Shown piece by piece: positions 17,372 to 28,337 of a stretch of 64,000 nt of DNA (the first letter of the stretch is position 1; the number at the start of each line of letters is the position of its first letter). The DNA is from Bradyrhizobium mercantei (GTDB taxonomy: Bacteria > Pseudomonadota > Alphaproteobacteria > Rhizobiales > Xanthobacteraceae): positions 1 through 64,000 of the forward strand of contig NZ_MKFI01000013.1 in the NCBI RefSeq assembly GCF_001982635.1, given 5' to 3'. The position numbers were made by a program, and so were the translations under genes. The notes below the pieces were generated by a model, which ran no database searches, was not told the DNA's origin, and saw nothing but the letters and a program-made list of their open reading frames with translations.

Positions 17372-18343
17372 GCGAACAGCAGACCAACAATGCTGCGATC
17401 CGGCCGGAGGCCGTGATCGCAGCGCGCGATCTTACCAAGCGCTACGGCAAGACCAGCGTTGTCGACGCCATCAACTTCGACATCGCCAAGGGCGAGGTGT
17501 TCGGGCTGCTCGGCCCGAACGGCGCCGGCAAGACCACGACCATCCTGATGATGCTCGGCCTCACCGAGATCTCGGCCGGCCGGGTCAGCGTGCTCGGCTT
17601 CGATCCGGCGCGCCAGCCGTTGCAGGTCAAGCGCCGCGTCGGCTATCTGCCCGACGCGGTCGGCTTCTACGACCATCTGTCGGCGGTGGAGAACCTCGCC
17701 TACGCCGCCAAGCTGATGGGGCTGCCGATGGCCGAGCGCTCGCGGCGGATCGCGGCGGCACTGACCCGGGTGCGTCTCGTCGAGGTCGCCGACAAGCGGG
17801 TCGCGACCTTCTCTCGCGGCATGCGGCAGCGGCTCGGGCTTGCCGAGATCATCGTCAAGCGCGCCGAGATCGCGATCCTCGACGAGCCGACCTCGGGTCT
17901 CGATCCCCAGGCGACGATCGAATTCCTCGACCTGATCAGGGAATTGAAGGCCGAGGGCGTGACCGTGCTGCTGTCCTCGCACATGCTCGACCAGGTGCAG
18001 CGGGTCTGCGATCGCGTCGCGCTGTTCCGTGCCGGGCGGATCGCGATGATGGGCTCGGTGGCCGAGCTCTCGGTCCAGGTGCTGGGCGCGGGCTTCGTCG
18101 TCGAGGTCGAGGCCGACGGCGCCGGGATTGCCCGGCGGCTTGCCGCGATCCCGGGCGTCGGCAATGTCGAGACGCTCGCCGACGACCGCTTCCGCATGAC
18201 CGCCGACCGCGACGTGCGGGCCGATGCGGCGCGCGCGGTGGTCGCGGCCAACGGCGCGCTGCGGCGGCTCTCGGTCGACGAGCCGAGCTTAGAGGCGATC
18301 TACGCTCGTTGCTTCCAGGTCCCCCCGTCAGGAGGCGTACGCG

Positions 18344-18354
<11 letters not shown>
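17368..18354 (+). CDS. ABC transporter ATP-binding protein (CcmA/NatA type)
   Basis: A 328-residue ATPase with Walker A LGPNGAGKTTT, signature FSRGMRQRLGLAEI (in place of LSGGQ), Walker B IAILDEPTSGLDP and the H-loop SSHMLDQVQ. The C-terminal 90 residues form the extra domain seen in ABC-2 exporters. It is translationally coupled on both sides: ATGA overlap with the NEW3 gene and an 11-base overlap with the permease gene. The trio resembles NosFY-like or gliding-type exporters. No Nos genes are nearby. Confidence 0.92.
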
Positions 18355-19306
<952 letters not shown>

Positions 19307-19310
19307 ATCT

Positions 19311-19398
19311 TCGTCATTGCGAGCGGAGCGAAGCAATCGATATATCCGCGTATGTGGAGCAATGGATTGCTTCGTCGCTGCCGCTCCTCGCAATGACG
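19311..19398. repeat. Palindromic repeat (GTCATTGCGAGCG type), copy 1
   Basis: The left end TCGTCATTGCGAGCGGAGCG and right end CGCTCCTCGCAATGACG are inverted copies. Inside, GAAGCAATC and GGATTGCTTC form a second pair. It fills the gap between the convergent ABC permease and osmoprotectant transporter genes. A related, shorter copy lies at 38072-38145. Confidence 0.8.
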
Positions 19399-19406
19399 GT
19401 GTGGTC

Positions 19407-20962
19407 CTATTTTGGCCCGACCTTCTCCCACAGCCAGCGCGCCACGGCGTCGGGCGACGATGATGCGTCATTGCCTGACGCGCGCAGGTTCGCCTCGCGC
19501 ATCGCGGCGATGCCGATTTTGCCGAGCAGCGGCTGCAGCGCCGCCTTGAAGGCCTCGTCATCGCGCCGTTGCGGCGACAGCAGCACGATCGCGTCATAGG
19601 GCGGGATCGCGTGCCTGTCGTCCGCGAGCGTGACGAGGTCGTATTTCGCGATCAGCCCGTCGCTGGTGTAGCCGGCGATGACGTCGACCTCGCCCGAGGC
19701 GACCGCGGCATACATGAAATCCGGTTGCATCGTCCGCTGGGCGCGGAATGTCAGCCCATAGGCCTTCCGGATGCCGGCCCATTCCGGCCGCGAGAAGAAC
19801 TCATAGTCGCCGGCGATCGACATCGTCGCGGCGCGCGACGCGAGGTCGGCGATCGAATGGATGCCGAGCTCGTCGGCGCGCTTTCTCGGCATCACCAGCG
19901 CATAGGCATTCTCGAAGCCGAGCTCGCCGAACAGCGTGATGTTCTGCTTGCCGAGCGTCGTCTTCAATTCGCCCAGCAGCTCGGCGCGGGGCCTGACGTC
20001 GGTGTGGTGGAACTGGTTGGCCCACAGCGTACCGGAATAGTCGACATAGACGTCGATATCGCCGGCTGCGAGCGCGTCGAAGATCACGTTGGAGCCGAGG
20101 CCGGCGCGGGTGGTGGCCGGTAGTCCGGCCGATTGCAGGCGCTGTGCGAGCAGCGCCGACAGCACATATTGCTCGGTGAATGTCTTGGCGCCGACCACAT
20201 AGCGCGCATGCGGACGCGCGAGCGCGGGCACCAGCGTCACCGCGATCAGGGCCGCGATGCCGAGCCCGCCGAACGCGGTGCGGGTCCGGCTGCGGTTGCG
20301 CAGGCCGTTCTCGATCAGCGCCAGCAACTGGTCGACGACCAGCGCGAGCACCGCGGCGGCGAAGCAGCCGAACAGCACGAACACCCAGTTCTGGGTTTGC
20401 AGTCCCGCGAAGATGTAGTTGCCGAGGCTGGTCTGGCCGATCGGCGTCGACAGCGTCGCGGTGCCGATCACCCACACCGCGGCGGTGCGGATCCCCGCCA
20501 TCATGACCGGCAGCGCCAGCGGCAGTTCGACCATGGTGAGCGATTGCCGTGGCGTCATGCCAACGCCCTGGGCGGCCTCCAGCACGGCGGGGTCGACGCC
20601 GGATAGCCCGGTGATGGTGTTGCGCAACACCGGCAGCATCGAATAGAGCGCGAGCGCCAGCACCGCGGGCAGGAAGCCGAAGGCGGAGAAGCTGAAGCCG
20701 AGCCAGGTCGCGGTCAGCGCAGCGAGCGCCAGCAACAGCGGATAGAACAGCGCAAGCAGCGCGAGGCCGGGCACCGTCTGCACGACGCTGGCAAGCCCGA
20801 GCAGCGCCGTGCGCAACACCGGCCGGTTGCGGGCGGCGATCGCGAGCGGCAGGCTGACCAGAAGCCCGAGCGCCAGTGCGGTGACGCTGACCCGCACATG
20901 ACTGCCGAGATAATCGGGCAGATGTGCAAGCGCCTCGCTCCAGCGTGGATCGGCCGACGGGC

Positions 20963-20966
<4 letters not shown>
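19407..20966 (-). CDS. Osmoprotectant (choline/glycine betaine type) ABC permease fused to binding protein
   Basis: A 519-residue fusion. Residues 1-215 are an OpuCB-like permease with about five to six helices and GVGMTPRQSLTMVELPLALPV, the ATPase-contact loop. Residues about 245-519 form an OpuAC/OpuCC-type substrate-binding domain (VGAKTFTEQYVLSALLAQRL, DVYVDYSGTLWANQ, YTSDGLIAKYDLVTLADD). Such fusions place the binding domain on the periplasmic face of the permease. The gene overlaps the upstream ATPase by 4 bases, so the two form a compact two-gene importer for a quaternary amine or similar compound. The exact substrate is inference. Confidence 0.88.
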
Positions 20967-21751
<785 letters not shown>

Positions 21752-21862
21752 TCGGTCCTGTCCCTCCCAGGGGGGCCGCCTGGTCACCGGATCGGTTGTG
21801 GCGTGCACATCTGATCTATTATGCTGTCGGCAGCGTTGACGGAAGGGCGGCGAAGGGCAGCG

Positions 21863-23152
21863 ATGAGCGCCGATCAGTGCAGTTACGACTACTGGCTCGG
21901 CGCCAGGGAACTCAAGTACAGCGCCGCCGGCGTGGAGCGTTCCGTCAAGCCGGCCGCCACGATCCGGCGGGCGCGGGCCGTCCTCGATATCATCGGCGTC
22001 ACCAAGGTCGCCGACGTGACCGACCTGGACCGGATCGGCATTCCGAACTTCACGGCAGTGCGGCCGCACGATGCCGGACCCGGCATCTCCTATTACAGCG
22101 GCAAGGGGACGACGCGAGACCAGGCTCATGCGGGTGCGCTGATGGAGGCGGTCGAGCGGCATGCGGCCGAATGGTACGACGGTCCGATAACCGCCGCGTC
22201 CCACGCCAATCTGCGCGAACAAGGTGCTTGTGTGGACCCGCGTCACATTCATGTGCCGACGGTCCGCGATTATAGCGAGAAGCTGCGCCTGGAGTGGGCA
22301 CAGGGGTTCGACCTGATCGGTCGCTGTCCCACATACGTGCCGGTCAACTGCCTGCTGGCGCCTTACCGTCCCTATTTGGGGGCGCTGCTGTTCTATTCGA
22401 GCACCAACGGTCTCGCCTCCGGCAACACCAGGATCGACGCGCTTTGCCACGCGCTGTGCGAGGTGATCGAGCGCGACACGACCGCGCTGGCGATGGCGGA
22501 AGCGTTGGTTGGGCCGGCAGTGGCCGCAACTCTCTCCGAGATCGGATTTGACGTCCGCCAATCGCCGGAGCCCGCGGACGCGCCGCTGATCGCGCTTCGA
22601 AGCCTGCCCCGTCAGGCGGCGGCGCTGGTCCGCAAGATGCAGCGCGCCGGCATCGAGGTCGAGCTGCGGAATTTGACGTCCGCGATCGGGATTCCGACGA
22701 TCGACTGCATCATCACCGAACGGGATGGTCCGGCGGGTGTCGCGGTCGCCTATGGCGGGGCCGGCACCCATCCCGACGCGCGTATCGCGTTGACCCGCGC
22801 GCTGACCGAAGCCGCGCAATCGCGGGTGACCGGAATTCATGGTGGCCGGGAGGACATTCCGGATTACGCATCCGCCGTTCCGCGCCCCGCACCGGAGCCC
22901 GGTCATTCAGCGATCAGCTTCGGCGAGATTCCGTCACGCGAGCATGCCACCGTAAACGAGGACGTCGAGTTCATCATTGACCGGATGCGTAACGCCGGGT
23001 TCGATCAGGCCGTCGCATTCGATCTCACGCGGGCGGAGGTCGGAATTCCGGTGGTACGGGTTGTCGTGCCGCGCGCCGAATCGTGGACGCTCTTCATTGA
23101 GCATGGCGGCCGTGCGAGTCTGGGGCCTCGGGCGTTGCGGCAGATCACATGA
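21863..23152 (+). CDS. YcaO-family ATP-dependent backbone-modifying enzyme
   Basis: A 429-residue YcaO protein. The ATP/Mg-binding signature is present: YYSGKGTTRDQAHAG then LMEAVERHAAE, and GLASGNTRIDALCHALCEVIERDTTALA. YcaO enzymes phosphorylate a peptide amide oxygen to form azolines, or thioamides when partnered with TfuA. The C-terminus ends GPRALRQIT and lacks the PxPxP tail of many azoline cyclodehydratases. I chose ATG 21863, preceded by GAAGGGCAGCG. ATG 21821 is in frame but has no such site. The next gene, TfuA-like, overlaps it by 4 bases. No fused E1-like/ocin-ThiF domain is seen. Confidence 0.9.
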   Translation: MSADQCSYDYWLGARELKYSAAGVERSVKPAATIRRARAVLDIIGVTKVADVTDLDRIGIPNFTAVRPHDAGPGISYYSGKGTTRDQAHAGALMEAVERHAAEWYDGPITAASHANLREQGACVDPRHIHVPTVRDYSEKLRLEWAQGFDLIGRCPTYVPVNCLLAPYRPYLGALLFYSSTNGLASGNTRIDALCHALCEVIERDTTALAMAEALVGPAVAATLSEIGFDVRQSPEPADAPLIALRSLPRQAAALVRKMQRAGIEVELRNLTSAIGIPTIDCIITERDGPAGVAVAYGGAGTHPDARIALTRALTEAAQSRVTGIHGGREDIPDYASAVPRPAPEPGHSAISFGEIPSREHATVNEDVEFIIDRMRNAGFDQAVAFDLTRAEVGIPVVRVVVPRAESWTLFIEHGGRASLGPRALRQIT

Positions 23153-23844
23153 ACCAGACCGCTGTGCCGATGGTCGATCCGCAGGCTTCGCTGAAGATGA
23201 TCGTGTTTGCCGGTCCATCGATCAGCGAGACCGAGCTGCGCAAGCATGCAGTTGCCGCCCATGCGCCCCCGGTCCGGCGGGGTGATCTCGCAATGGCCGA
23301 CGACTACGACATCATCGTGATCCTCGATGGCGAGTTCGGCCAGAGCATGTCGGTGTCGCCCAAGGAGATCCTGGGTCTGCTCGCGCGCGGAAAGACTGTG
23401 ATCGGCGCGTCGAGCATGGGGGCGCTCCGCGCATCCGAGCTCGACCGCTGCGGCATGATCGGGGTCGGCTGGGTGTACGAGTATTTCCGCCGGAGCGCGG
23501 TTCGCCGCGACGCCGATGTCGCCCTGGTCTATTCGCCGTTCGACATGAAGGCGATGACGGTGCCGATGGTCGATCTCGAATTCTGGATGGAGGGTGCGGC
23601 GCGAGCGGGCCTGGCGTCGCGCAAGGACGGGGTTCGCCTGCTCAAGGCGGCCAGGAGCATCTTCTATGCCGATCGAACGCCGGACCGGTTGATGGACGCG
23701 CTGCACCGCGCCGCGGGTGCCCAGATGCTCGAAGCGCTGCTCGGGTTCTCGGACGGAGCCGTTCCAAGTGTCAAATCGCTCGACGCGGTCGAGGCGGTTC
23801 GTTTCGGAGCGTCATTGGTCGCGCGCGGCCGGCGGGACGGGTAG
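23149..23844 (+). CDS. TfuA-like protein, YcaO partner
   Basis: A 231-residue protein with the TfuA core: IVFAGPSISETELR, a DIIVILDGEFGQ strand, and GKTVIGASSMGALRASELDRCGMIGVGWVYEYFR. TfuA proteins act with YcaO enzymes in trifolitoxin-type clusters and in thioamidation, where they are thought to help deliver sulfur. The start codon overlaps the YcaO stop by 4 bases, so the two proteins are translationally coupled. A small NHLP-like gene follows 28 bases downstream. An alternative start at an internal Met (MVDPQASLKMIVF) is possible. Confidence 0.87.
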   Translation: MNQTAVPMVDPQASLKMIVFAGPSISETELRKHAVAAHAPPVRRGDLAMADDYDIIVILDGEFGQSMSVSPKEILGLLARGKTVIGASSMGALRASELDRCGMIGVGWVYEYFRRSAVRRDADVALVYSPFDMKAMTVPMVDLEFWMEGAARAGLASRKDGVRLLKAARSIFYADRTPDRLMDALHRAAGAQMLEALLGFSDGAVPSVKSLDAVEAVRFGASLVARGRRDG

Positions 23845-23872
23845 CGCGCCGGGGACGGGAAGGGGGCGGCAA

Positions 23873-24082
23873 TTGGACGTCGACACGCTTTCAACACCGA
23901 GCCGGCAATTGAAGGAGCTGCTCGGCAGGGCGCTGCTGGACGACGAATTGCGCGCGCGGTTGCTCGCCGATCCCGGCGCAGTCGCGCGGGAGCTCGATCT
24001 TGCTCCCGCCGAGGCCCGCGCCCTCACGCGGCTCGACCATGCAGCCTTCGAGCAGCGGGCTGCCCGACTGCGACAGGTCTGA
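23873..24082 (+). CDS. Small NHLP-like protein (Os1348-type leader domain), candidate RiPP precursor or recognition protein
   Basis: A 69-residue frame starts at TTG 23873 with GGAAGGGGG eight bases upstream. The product reads LKELLGRALLDDELRARLLADPGAVARELDLAP followed by ARALTRLDHAAFEQRAARL (shown here as separate pieces of one helical domain). The pattern ALxDDExRARLLADPxAxxxELxL is that of nitrile-hydratase-leader-like (NHLP/Os1348 clan) domains found in RiPP precursors. The protein ends four residues after the last helix, with no GG/GA cleavage site and no core rich in Cys/Ser/Thr. It may guide YcaO-TfuA to another substrate, or be a substrate itself. Family assignment is by eye. Confidence 0.65.
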   Translation: MDVDTLSTPSRQLKELLGRALLDDELRARLLADPGAVARELDLAPAEARALTRLDHAAFEQRAARLRQV

Positions 24083-24124
24083 GGCCGCGCGAGCGGCGGC
24101 AGATTTGTTCAGGGTGTTTCCTGA

Positions 24125-24625
24125 TCAGGATGTTTTGGGCGGGCAACACATCGTGAACCGAAGCAGGGTCGGACGGAGGCTGTCTGCCGCATATTCCCAT
24201 TCCAGCTTGACCTCATGCACCTTGGCGCCCGTCGGCAGGTCTTCGACGTCGACAATGATGCAGATCGGATCCGGTTCCGAGTTGAAACACTTGCGAAGGC
24301 AGGCGTCCAGCAACGCACATCGTGTCAGCGGGACGACGTCGGGCTCGTCCAACGATAGCGGCGTCGTATTGGGCTGGTTGGTGAGATCGAGACGGGCTTG
24401 CCCCATCTCCTTGGTCCAGTACTGGCCGGCCCCGAACGGCCAGTCTTTCAGCGGTGACAAGACCGGCTGATACTGCCCGTACTCCATGGTCGCCATGTGG
24501 ATCTGGTTCGAGGCCTTGAGCTTGGCCACGCTCGCTCTCATGGCGTCGATCGGATGGTAGAGCTGGTTCATATGATCTTTGAACTGCTGATTGTTGTAGA
24601 TCGCGCCGCCGAATTTGGTGGGCAT
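24125..24625 (-). CDS. Hypothetical protein (166 aa) convergent to the YcaO-TfuA genes
   Basis: I do not recognise this family. The protein begins MPTKFGGAIYNNQQFKDHM, is soluble without signal peptide, and has five cysteines including RCALLDACLRKCF in the middle and a CCPPKTS C-terminus. The last third alternates hydrophobic residues as in beta strands (ICIIVDVEDL, HEVKLEWEYA). AAAGGATCC precedes the ATG at 24623-24625. Its 3' end is only 42 bp from the NHLP-like gene, and it is divergent from the cyclase/ATPase gene. It could belong to the YcaO locus as target or accessory protein, but that rests on position only. Confidence 0.65.
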   Translation of the reverse strand: MPTKFGGAIYNNQQFKDHMNQLYHPIDAMRASVAKLKASNQIHMATMEYGQYQPVLSPLKDWPFGAGQYWTKEMGQARLDLTNQPNTTPLSLDEPDVVPLTRCALLDACLRKCFNSEPDPICIIVDVEDLPTGAKVHEVKLEWEYAADSLRPTLLRFTMCCPPKTS

Positions 24626-24871
24626 AATCGGGGATCCTTTCGAAACAAAAGCGTGATGGCACTACCGCGGGAAGTCTACGCAAGGTTGCGCGGTTGGCAA
24701 TACCGCGTTGTGGGAGCGCCCGAACGACGGGTATGTCATTGACATGACACGTCTCGCGGGGGCTTGTCCGACCGGTTCGGCTACGTCACAATTGATTAAC
24801 ATCCCTGTCAGAAGGGCCGCCGAGCATCCGCTCGGAATGCGTCTGCCGACGTAACCGCAATAGCAGGCTGG

Positions 24872-27850
24872 ATGGTGGACCCCGATAGCGAACGGAAGTT
24901 CGTGACAATTCTCCGCGCGGATGTGGTTCAGTCGACGGGTCTCATTGCCGAGCTCGAACCTGAGCAGGCGGTGTCGCGCCTCGAGCCTGCGTTGGTGGCG
25001 ATGCGGGCTGCCGTGCGCCAGTTCGGCGGTATTGTCAGCAAGGAACTGGGCGATGGCCTGGCAGCCGTCTTTGGTGCGCCGATCGCCGACGACAACCACG
25101 CACCGTTGGCCTGCCACGCGGCCATCGAACTGGTCCGGCGGGTGGAGAGCCTCGGCGATCCGAGCCTGCAGGTCCGCGTCGGGCTCCATTCCGGTCTCGT
25201 GGTGACGTATGTGGTCGCCAGCGAATTCTCCAAGGTCTACGAGATCGGTGGTGCGGCGCAACATCTTGCCGCCAGACTGGAGTCGGTCGCGGAAGCCGGT
25301 CAGATCTACGCGTCGGAGGCCTGCCAGAAGCTTTGCGAAGGACACGTGCGCTTCGAGTTCCTGGGAACGCGGGACCTGCGGGGCTTCGCGGACCCGACCC
25401 CGGTCTATCGGGTTGTCGGAGCAAGCGATCTGTCGAGTTGGCGTGTGCGCAAGGCGCGTAGTGTTTCCCGGTTCGTGGGTCGCTTGGGAGAGACCGAACA
25501 ACTTAGGGACTTCGCCGAGGCCGCGAGGAGCAACGGCCGAACCGTTTGTCTGAGCGGCGATCCCGGCATCGGGAAATCGCGTCTGGTCCACGAGCTTGTT
25601 CAGGAGCTCGAGGGCGAAGGTTGGAAGATTGTCGAAGCCGAATGCAGTCCCAATTTGCAGAGTTCGCCATTTGCGGCGCTCAAGCGATTGTTGCTGTCCG
25701 TCCTCGGCCCCGCGAAGGGGAGTTACACCCACGGCAGCGGAGGGGATCTGCGGTCGGGATTGCCCGCGGTCATGCGAACGGCGATCGATGCCGTGCTCGA
25801 CCTGCCGATCGCGGACGCGCACTGGGAGCGGCTGGAGCCTCAGTTGCGCGGGCGAGCGATCTGCGATGCCACCTGCGCGCTGATCGAGAAGCTCGCGTGG
25901 CAGAAGCCCACGGTGCTGCTGATCGAGGACGTCCACTGGGTCGACCGCGCCAGCGATGCCGCGATGGCCGCCCTGGCGTCGCTGCGCGTCCGAAATCTGC
26001 TGATTATCATCACCAGCCGGACCAATGGCCTCCCGGATTGGGTCGATCGAGGCTCTGCCGAGCGGGTCGTTCTGCGGCCCCTCGAGGAGGGGGCAGGATT
26101 GGCCATGCTCGACGCAATTCTGGGAATCTCGGCGACCACGCTTGATCTGAAGAGCCGGATCATGCGTCACACCGCCAATGTCCCGCTGTTCATCGAAGAA
26201 GTCTGTCGCGGCCTCAAGGAGACCGAGGTTCTCCAGGGACAATGGGGCGCGCTGGTCCTCGCGCAACCGATCAACGAATTGGGAATTCCTGCCAATATCC
26301 AGGGGGTGATCGCGTCGCGTCTCGACCGCTTGTCGCGAGAGGAGCATTCGCTCATGCAGACCGCGGCCGCGCTCGGTCCGCGCTCGACCTTGAGTACGCT
26401 CCGCGACGCCGCCGAACTTCCCGATGCCTTGTTGCAGAGCTGTCTCGCCACACTCGACGGCGCCGAACTGTTCGTCAGGGCAGGCGACCTTTCCGGGGAA
26501 TCCTTCGAGTTCCGCCACGACATGGTACGCCAGGTCACCTACGACACGATGGTCCAGCGCACGCGCGAACGGATCCACACGCGCATTCTTTCGGTGCTGG
26601 AACGTGACGACAGCCTGCGAGAGGAGCCCGACAAGCTCTGCTATCATGCGACGCGCGCGAAGGATTGGCCGAAGGCCTTTACCTATGGACGCATCATCGC
26701 CCGGAAATGCGTCGGCCGCTCTGCATTCGCCGATGCGGCCACGCATTTCGAGATTGCGATGGATGCGCTCGACCGAACGCCGATTTCCCATGAGCGGGAG
26801 GCCGAGGCCGTCGACTTGCGCATCGAGGCCCGGATGGCCTTCATGGGATCCGGCAGGGTTTCGGAATGGCTCGATCTCGGAAAGGAGGCCGAGCGACGCT
26901 CTGATTCCATCGGCGATATCGGGCGCAAGGTCGCGGCGATGACGATCCGCTCGGCGGCGCAGAATTTCTACGGCGCGGCGGTCGACGCGGTCGCCACCGG
27001 CGAGCAGGTGGTTCATCTCGCGGAGGAATGGGGCAATGTCGGATGGCTCAATCTCGCCGAATACGGCCTTGGCCAGGCCTACCATCTGTGTGGTCGTTAT
27101 CGCGAAGCCGAACAGTCGCTCGGACGCGCTTGCGCTCGATTGATGGGACCCGAGCCCAGTGCGCCGATCGGGACCACACCAAAATATCTCCTCCTGGTAT
27201 GCTGCATGATGAAGGCGATCGCGCACACGGCGCTCGGGGAATTCGATGAGGCTGAGGCGTTTCAGCGGCGGGCGGATGAAATCGCCGATGAAAGCGGACG
27301 TCCGTTCGACCGCGTAGCGGCCGCCTATAGCGGCGGCAGCCTGATCCTTGCACGTCAGGATCCGGCGGCTGCAGCGATCCTGCTCGATGATGCGTTTGCA
27401 CTGGCGCAGGAGCATGGCGTGCGGATTTTCGCTCCGGTCATCGGCAGCCAGCGCGGTATGGCCTACCTCGAGCAGGACAGGGTGGACGATGCCTGCGCCA
27501 TTCTATCGGAAGCGCGCGAGACCGCGCGCGAGGTGGGCTACACCTCGACCGTCGTTCGCAGTTCGGCGTTCCTGGCCGTGGCTCTCAGCCGGAGAGGTGA
27601 ATTGGCCGACGCACAGAGAATGGTCCGCGACGCCCGCAACATAGCCCGGCAGCAGGGGTTTCGCGGACTGGAGGCCGAGGCCCTGTATTACGAAGCCGTG
27701 ATCGCACCTGCGACCAGCGAGGATGATCGGGCTCCACTGGTTCGCACCTTGCAGGCCTGCATCGCGCTTGCGACCGAGTGCGAGGCTCATCCGTTGCGCG
27801 CGAAAGCAGAGGCGCTGTTCGACAAGATGTTTGCTTCGATGCGCAACTGA
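24872..27850 (+). CDS. Class III cyclase-domain / AAA ATPase / TPR signalling protein
   Basis: A 992-residue cytosolic protein. Residues about 8-175 form a cyclase homology domain with Asp17 (TILRADVVQST) and Asp61 (ELGDGLAAVFG) as metal-ligand candidates. The usual GDxVNxAARL segment reads IGGAAQHLAARLE, so the transition-state Asn appears replaced by His and activity is doubtful. Next comes FVGRLGETEQL with Walker A GDPGIGKS (about 229-236) and Walker B VLLIEDVHWVDRASD, an AAA_16-type ATPase. The C-terminal 400 residues are TPR-like helical repeats. Such proteins are common, poorly characterised rhizobial regulators. It is divergent from the 166-residue gene. Confidence 0.85.
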   Translation: MVDPDSERKFVTILRADVVQSTGLIAELEPEQAVSRLEPALVAMRAAVRQFGGIVSKELGDGLAAVFGAPIADDNHAPLACHAAIELVRRVESLGDPSLQVRVGLHSGLVVTYVVASEFSKVYEIGGAAQHLAARLESVAEAGQIYASEACQKLCEGHVRFEFLGTRDLRGFADPTPVYRVVGASDLSSWRVRKARSVSRFVGRLGETEQLRDFAEAARSNGRTVCLSGDPGIGKSRLVHELVQELEGEGWKIVEAECSPNLQSSPFAALKRLLLSVLGPAKGSYTHGSGGDLRSGLPAVMRTAIDAVLDLPIADAHWERLEPQLRGRAICDATCALIEKLAWQKPTVLLIEDVHWVDRASDAAMAALASLRVRNLLIIITSRTNGLPDWVDRGSAERVVLRPLEEGAGLAMLDAILGISATTLDLKSRIMRHTANVPLFIEEVCRGLKETEVLQGQWGALVLAQPINELGIPANIQGVIASRLDRLSREEHSLMQTAAALGPRSTLSTLRDAAELPDALLQSCLATLDGAELFVRAGDLSGESFEFRHDMVRQVTYDTMVQRTRERIHTRILSVLERDDSLREEPDKLCYHATRAKDWPKAFTYGRIIARKCVGRSAFADAATHFEIAMDALDRTPISHEREAEAVDLRIEARMAFMGSGRVSEWLDLGKEAERRSDSIGDIGRKVAAMTIRSAAQNFYGAAVDAVATGEQVVHLAEEWGNVGWLNLAEYGLGQAYHLCGRYREAEQSLGRACARLMGPEPSAPIGTTPKYLLLVCCMMKAIAHTALGEFDEAEAFQRRADEIADESGRPFDRVAAAYSGGSLILARQDPAAAAILLDDAFALAQEHGVRIFAPVIGSQRGMAYLEQDRVDDACAILSEARETAREVGYTSTVVRSSAFLAVALSRRGELADAQRMVRDARNIARQQGFRGLEAEALYYEAVIAPATSEDDRAPLVRTLQACIALATECEAHPLRAKAEALFDKMFASMRN

Positions 27851-27891
27851 GGCCCGACCGGCCCGCCGTGTGAGGTCCTACACCTCGTACA

Positions 27892-28107
27892 TCACACTTC
27901 GTTCTTGGGTACGTATTTGCCCATGATGCACTTATAACTCTGTAGGTGCCACTCATGGTACGGGCCCTTGGCGAGCCAATCGGCGATGCCGATCTGCGCA
28001 TTCACTGCGCAGGCGCCCATGGTGATGCCGGATTGATCGCTGTTGGTGACGACCTTTTCCATGCAGAGCTGAGCATTGCAGAGGATGGCGACGAGCGTAA
28101 CAAGCAT
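27892..28107 (-). CDS. Small secreted Cys-containing protein
   Basis: A 71-residue protein with a short hydrophobic N-terminus (MLVTLVAILCNAQLCMEKV), followed by VTNSDQSGITMGACAVNAQ, GIADWLAKGPYHEWHL and KCIMGKYVPKNEV. Four cysteines fit an exported, disulfide-containing protein. The start is uncertain: an ATG 48 bases upstream (28155) would add an N-terminal extension. The family is not recognised. It is convergent with the cyclase/ATPase gene. Confidence 0.6.
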   Translation of the reverse strand: MLVTLVAILCNAQLCMEKVVTNSDQSGITMGACAVNAQIGIADWLAKGPYHEWHLQSYKCIMGKYVPKNEV

Positions 28108-28337
28108 GATGGTGTTTATCCGTAGGATTAACCCGGTCTGAACCGAATCATGCACGGTTCATGCCATTATCAGCGACTTTGGTGTCGCAGCCGACAAGAC
28201 CGGGATAGTACGGCTGAGCGAATCACACGCTCGCCAGCGCGTAGCCGCACGCCCGCAGATACGCTATAGTTGCTCCCCAACTACGACGTGAGATCGGGGG
28301 CGGGCGAGGAAACGTTGCGCGGTCTGGGGCTGCATCG

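Noticed and set aside
21752..22906. Long upstream extension of the osmoprotectant ATPase frame
   Set aside because: It runs antisense through the YcaO gene. The ATPase has a good start and GGGAGG site at 21751.
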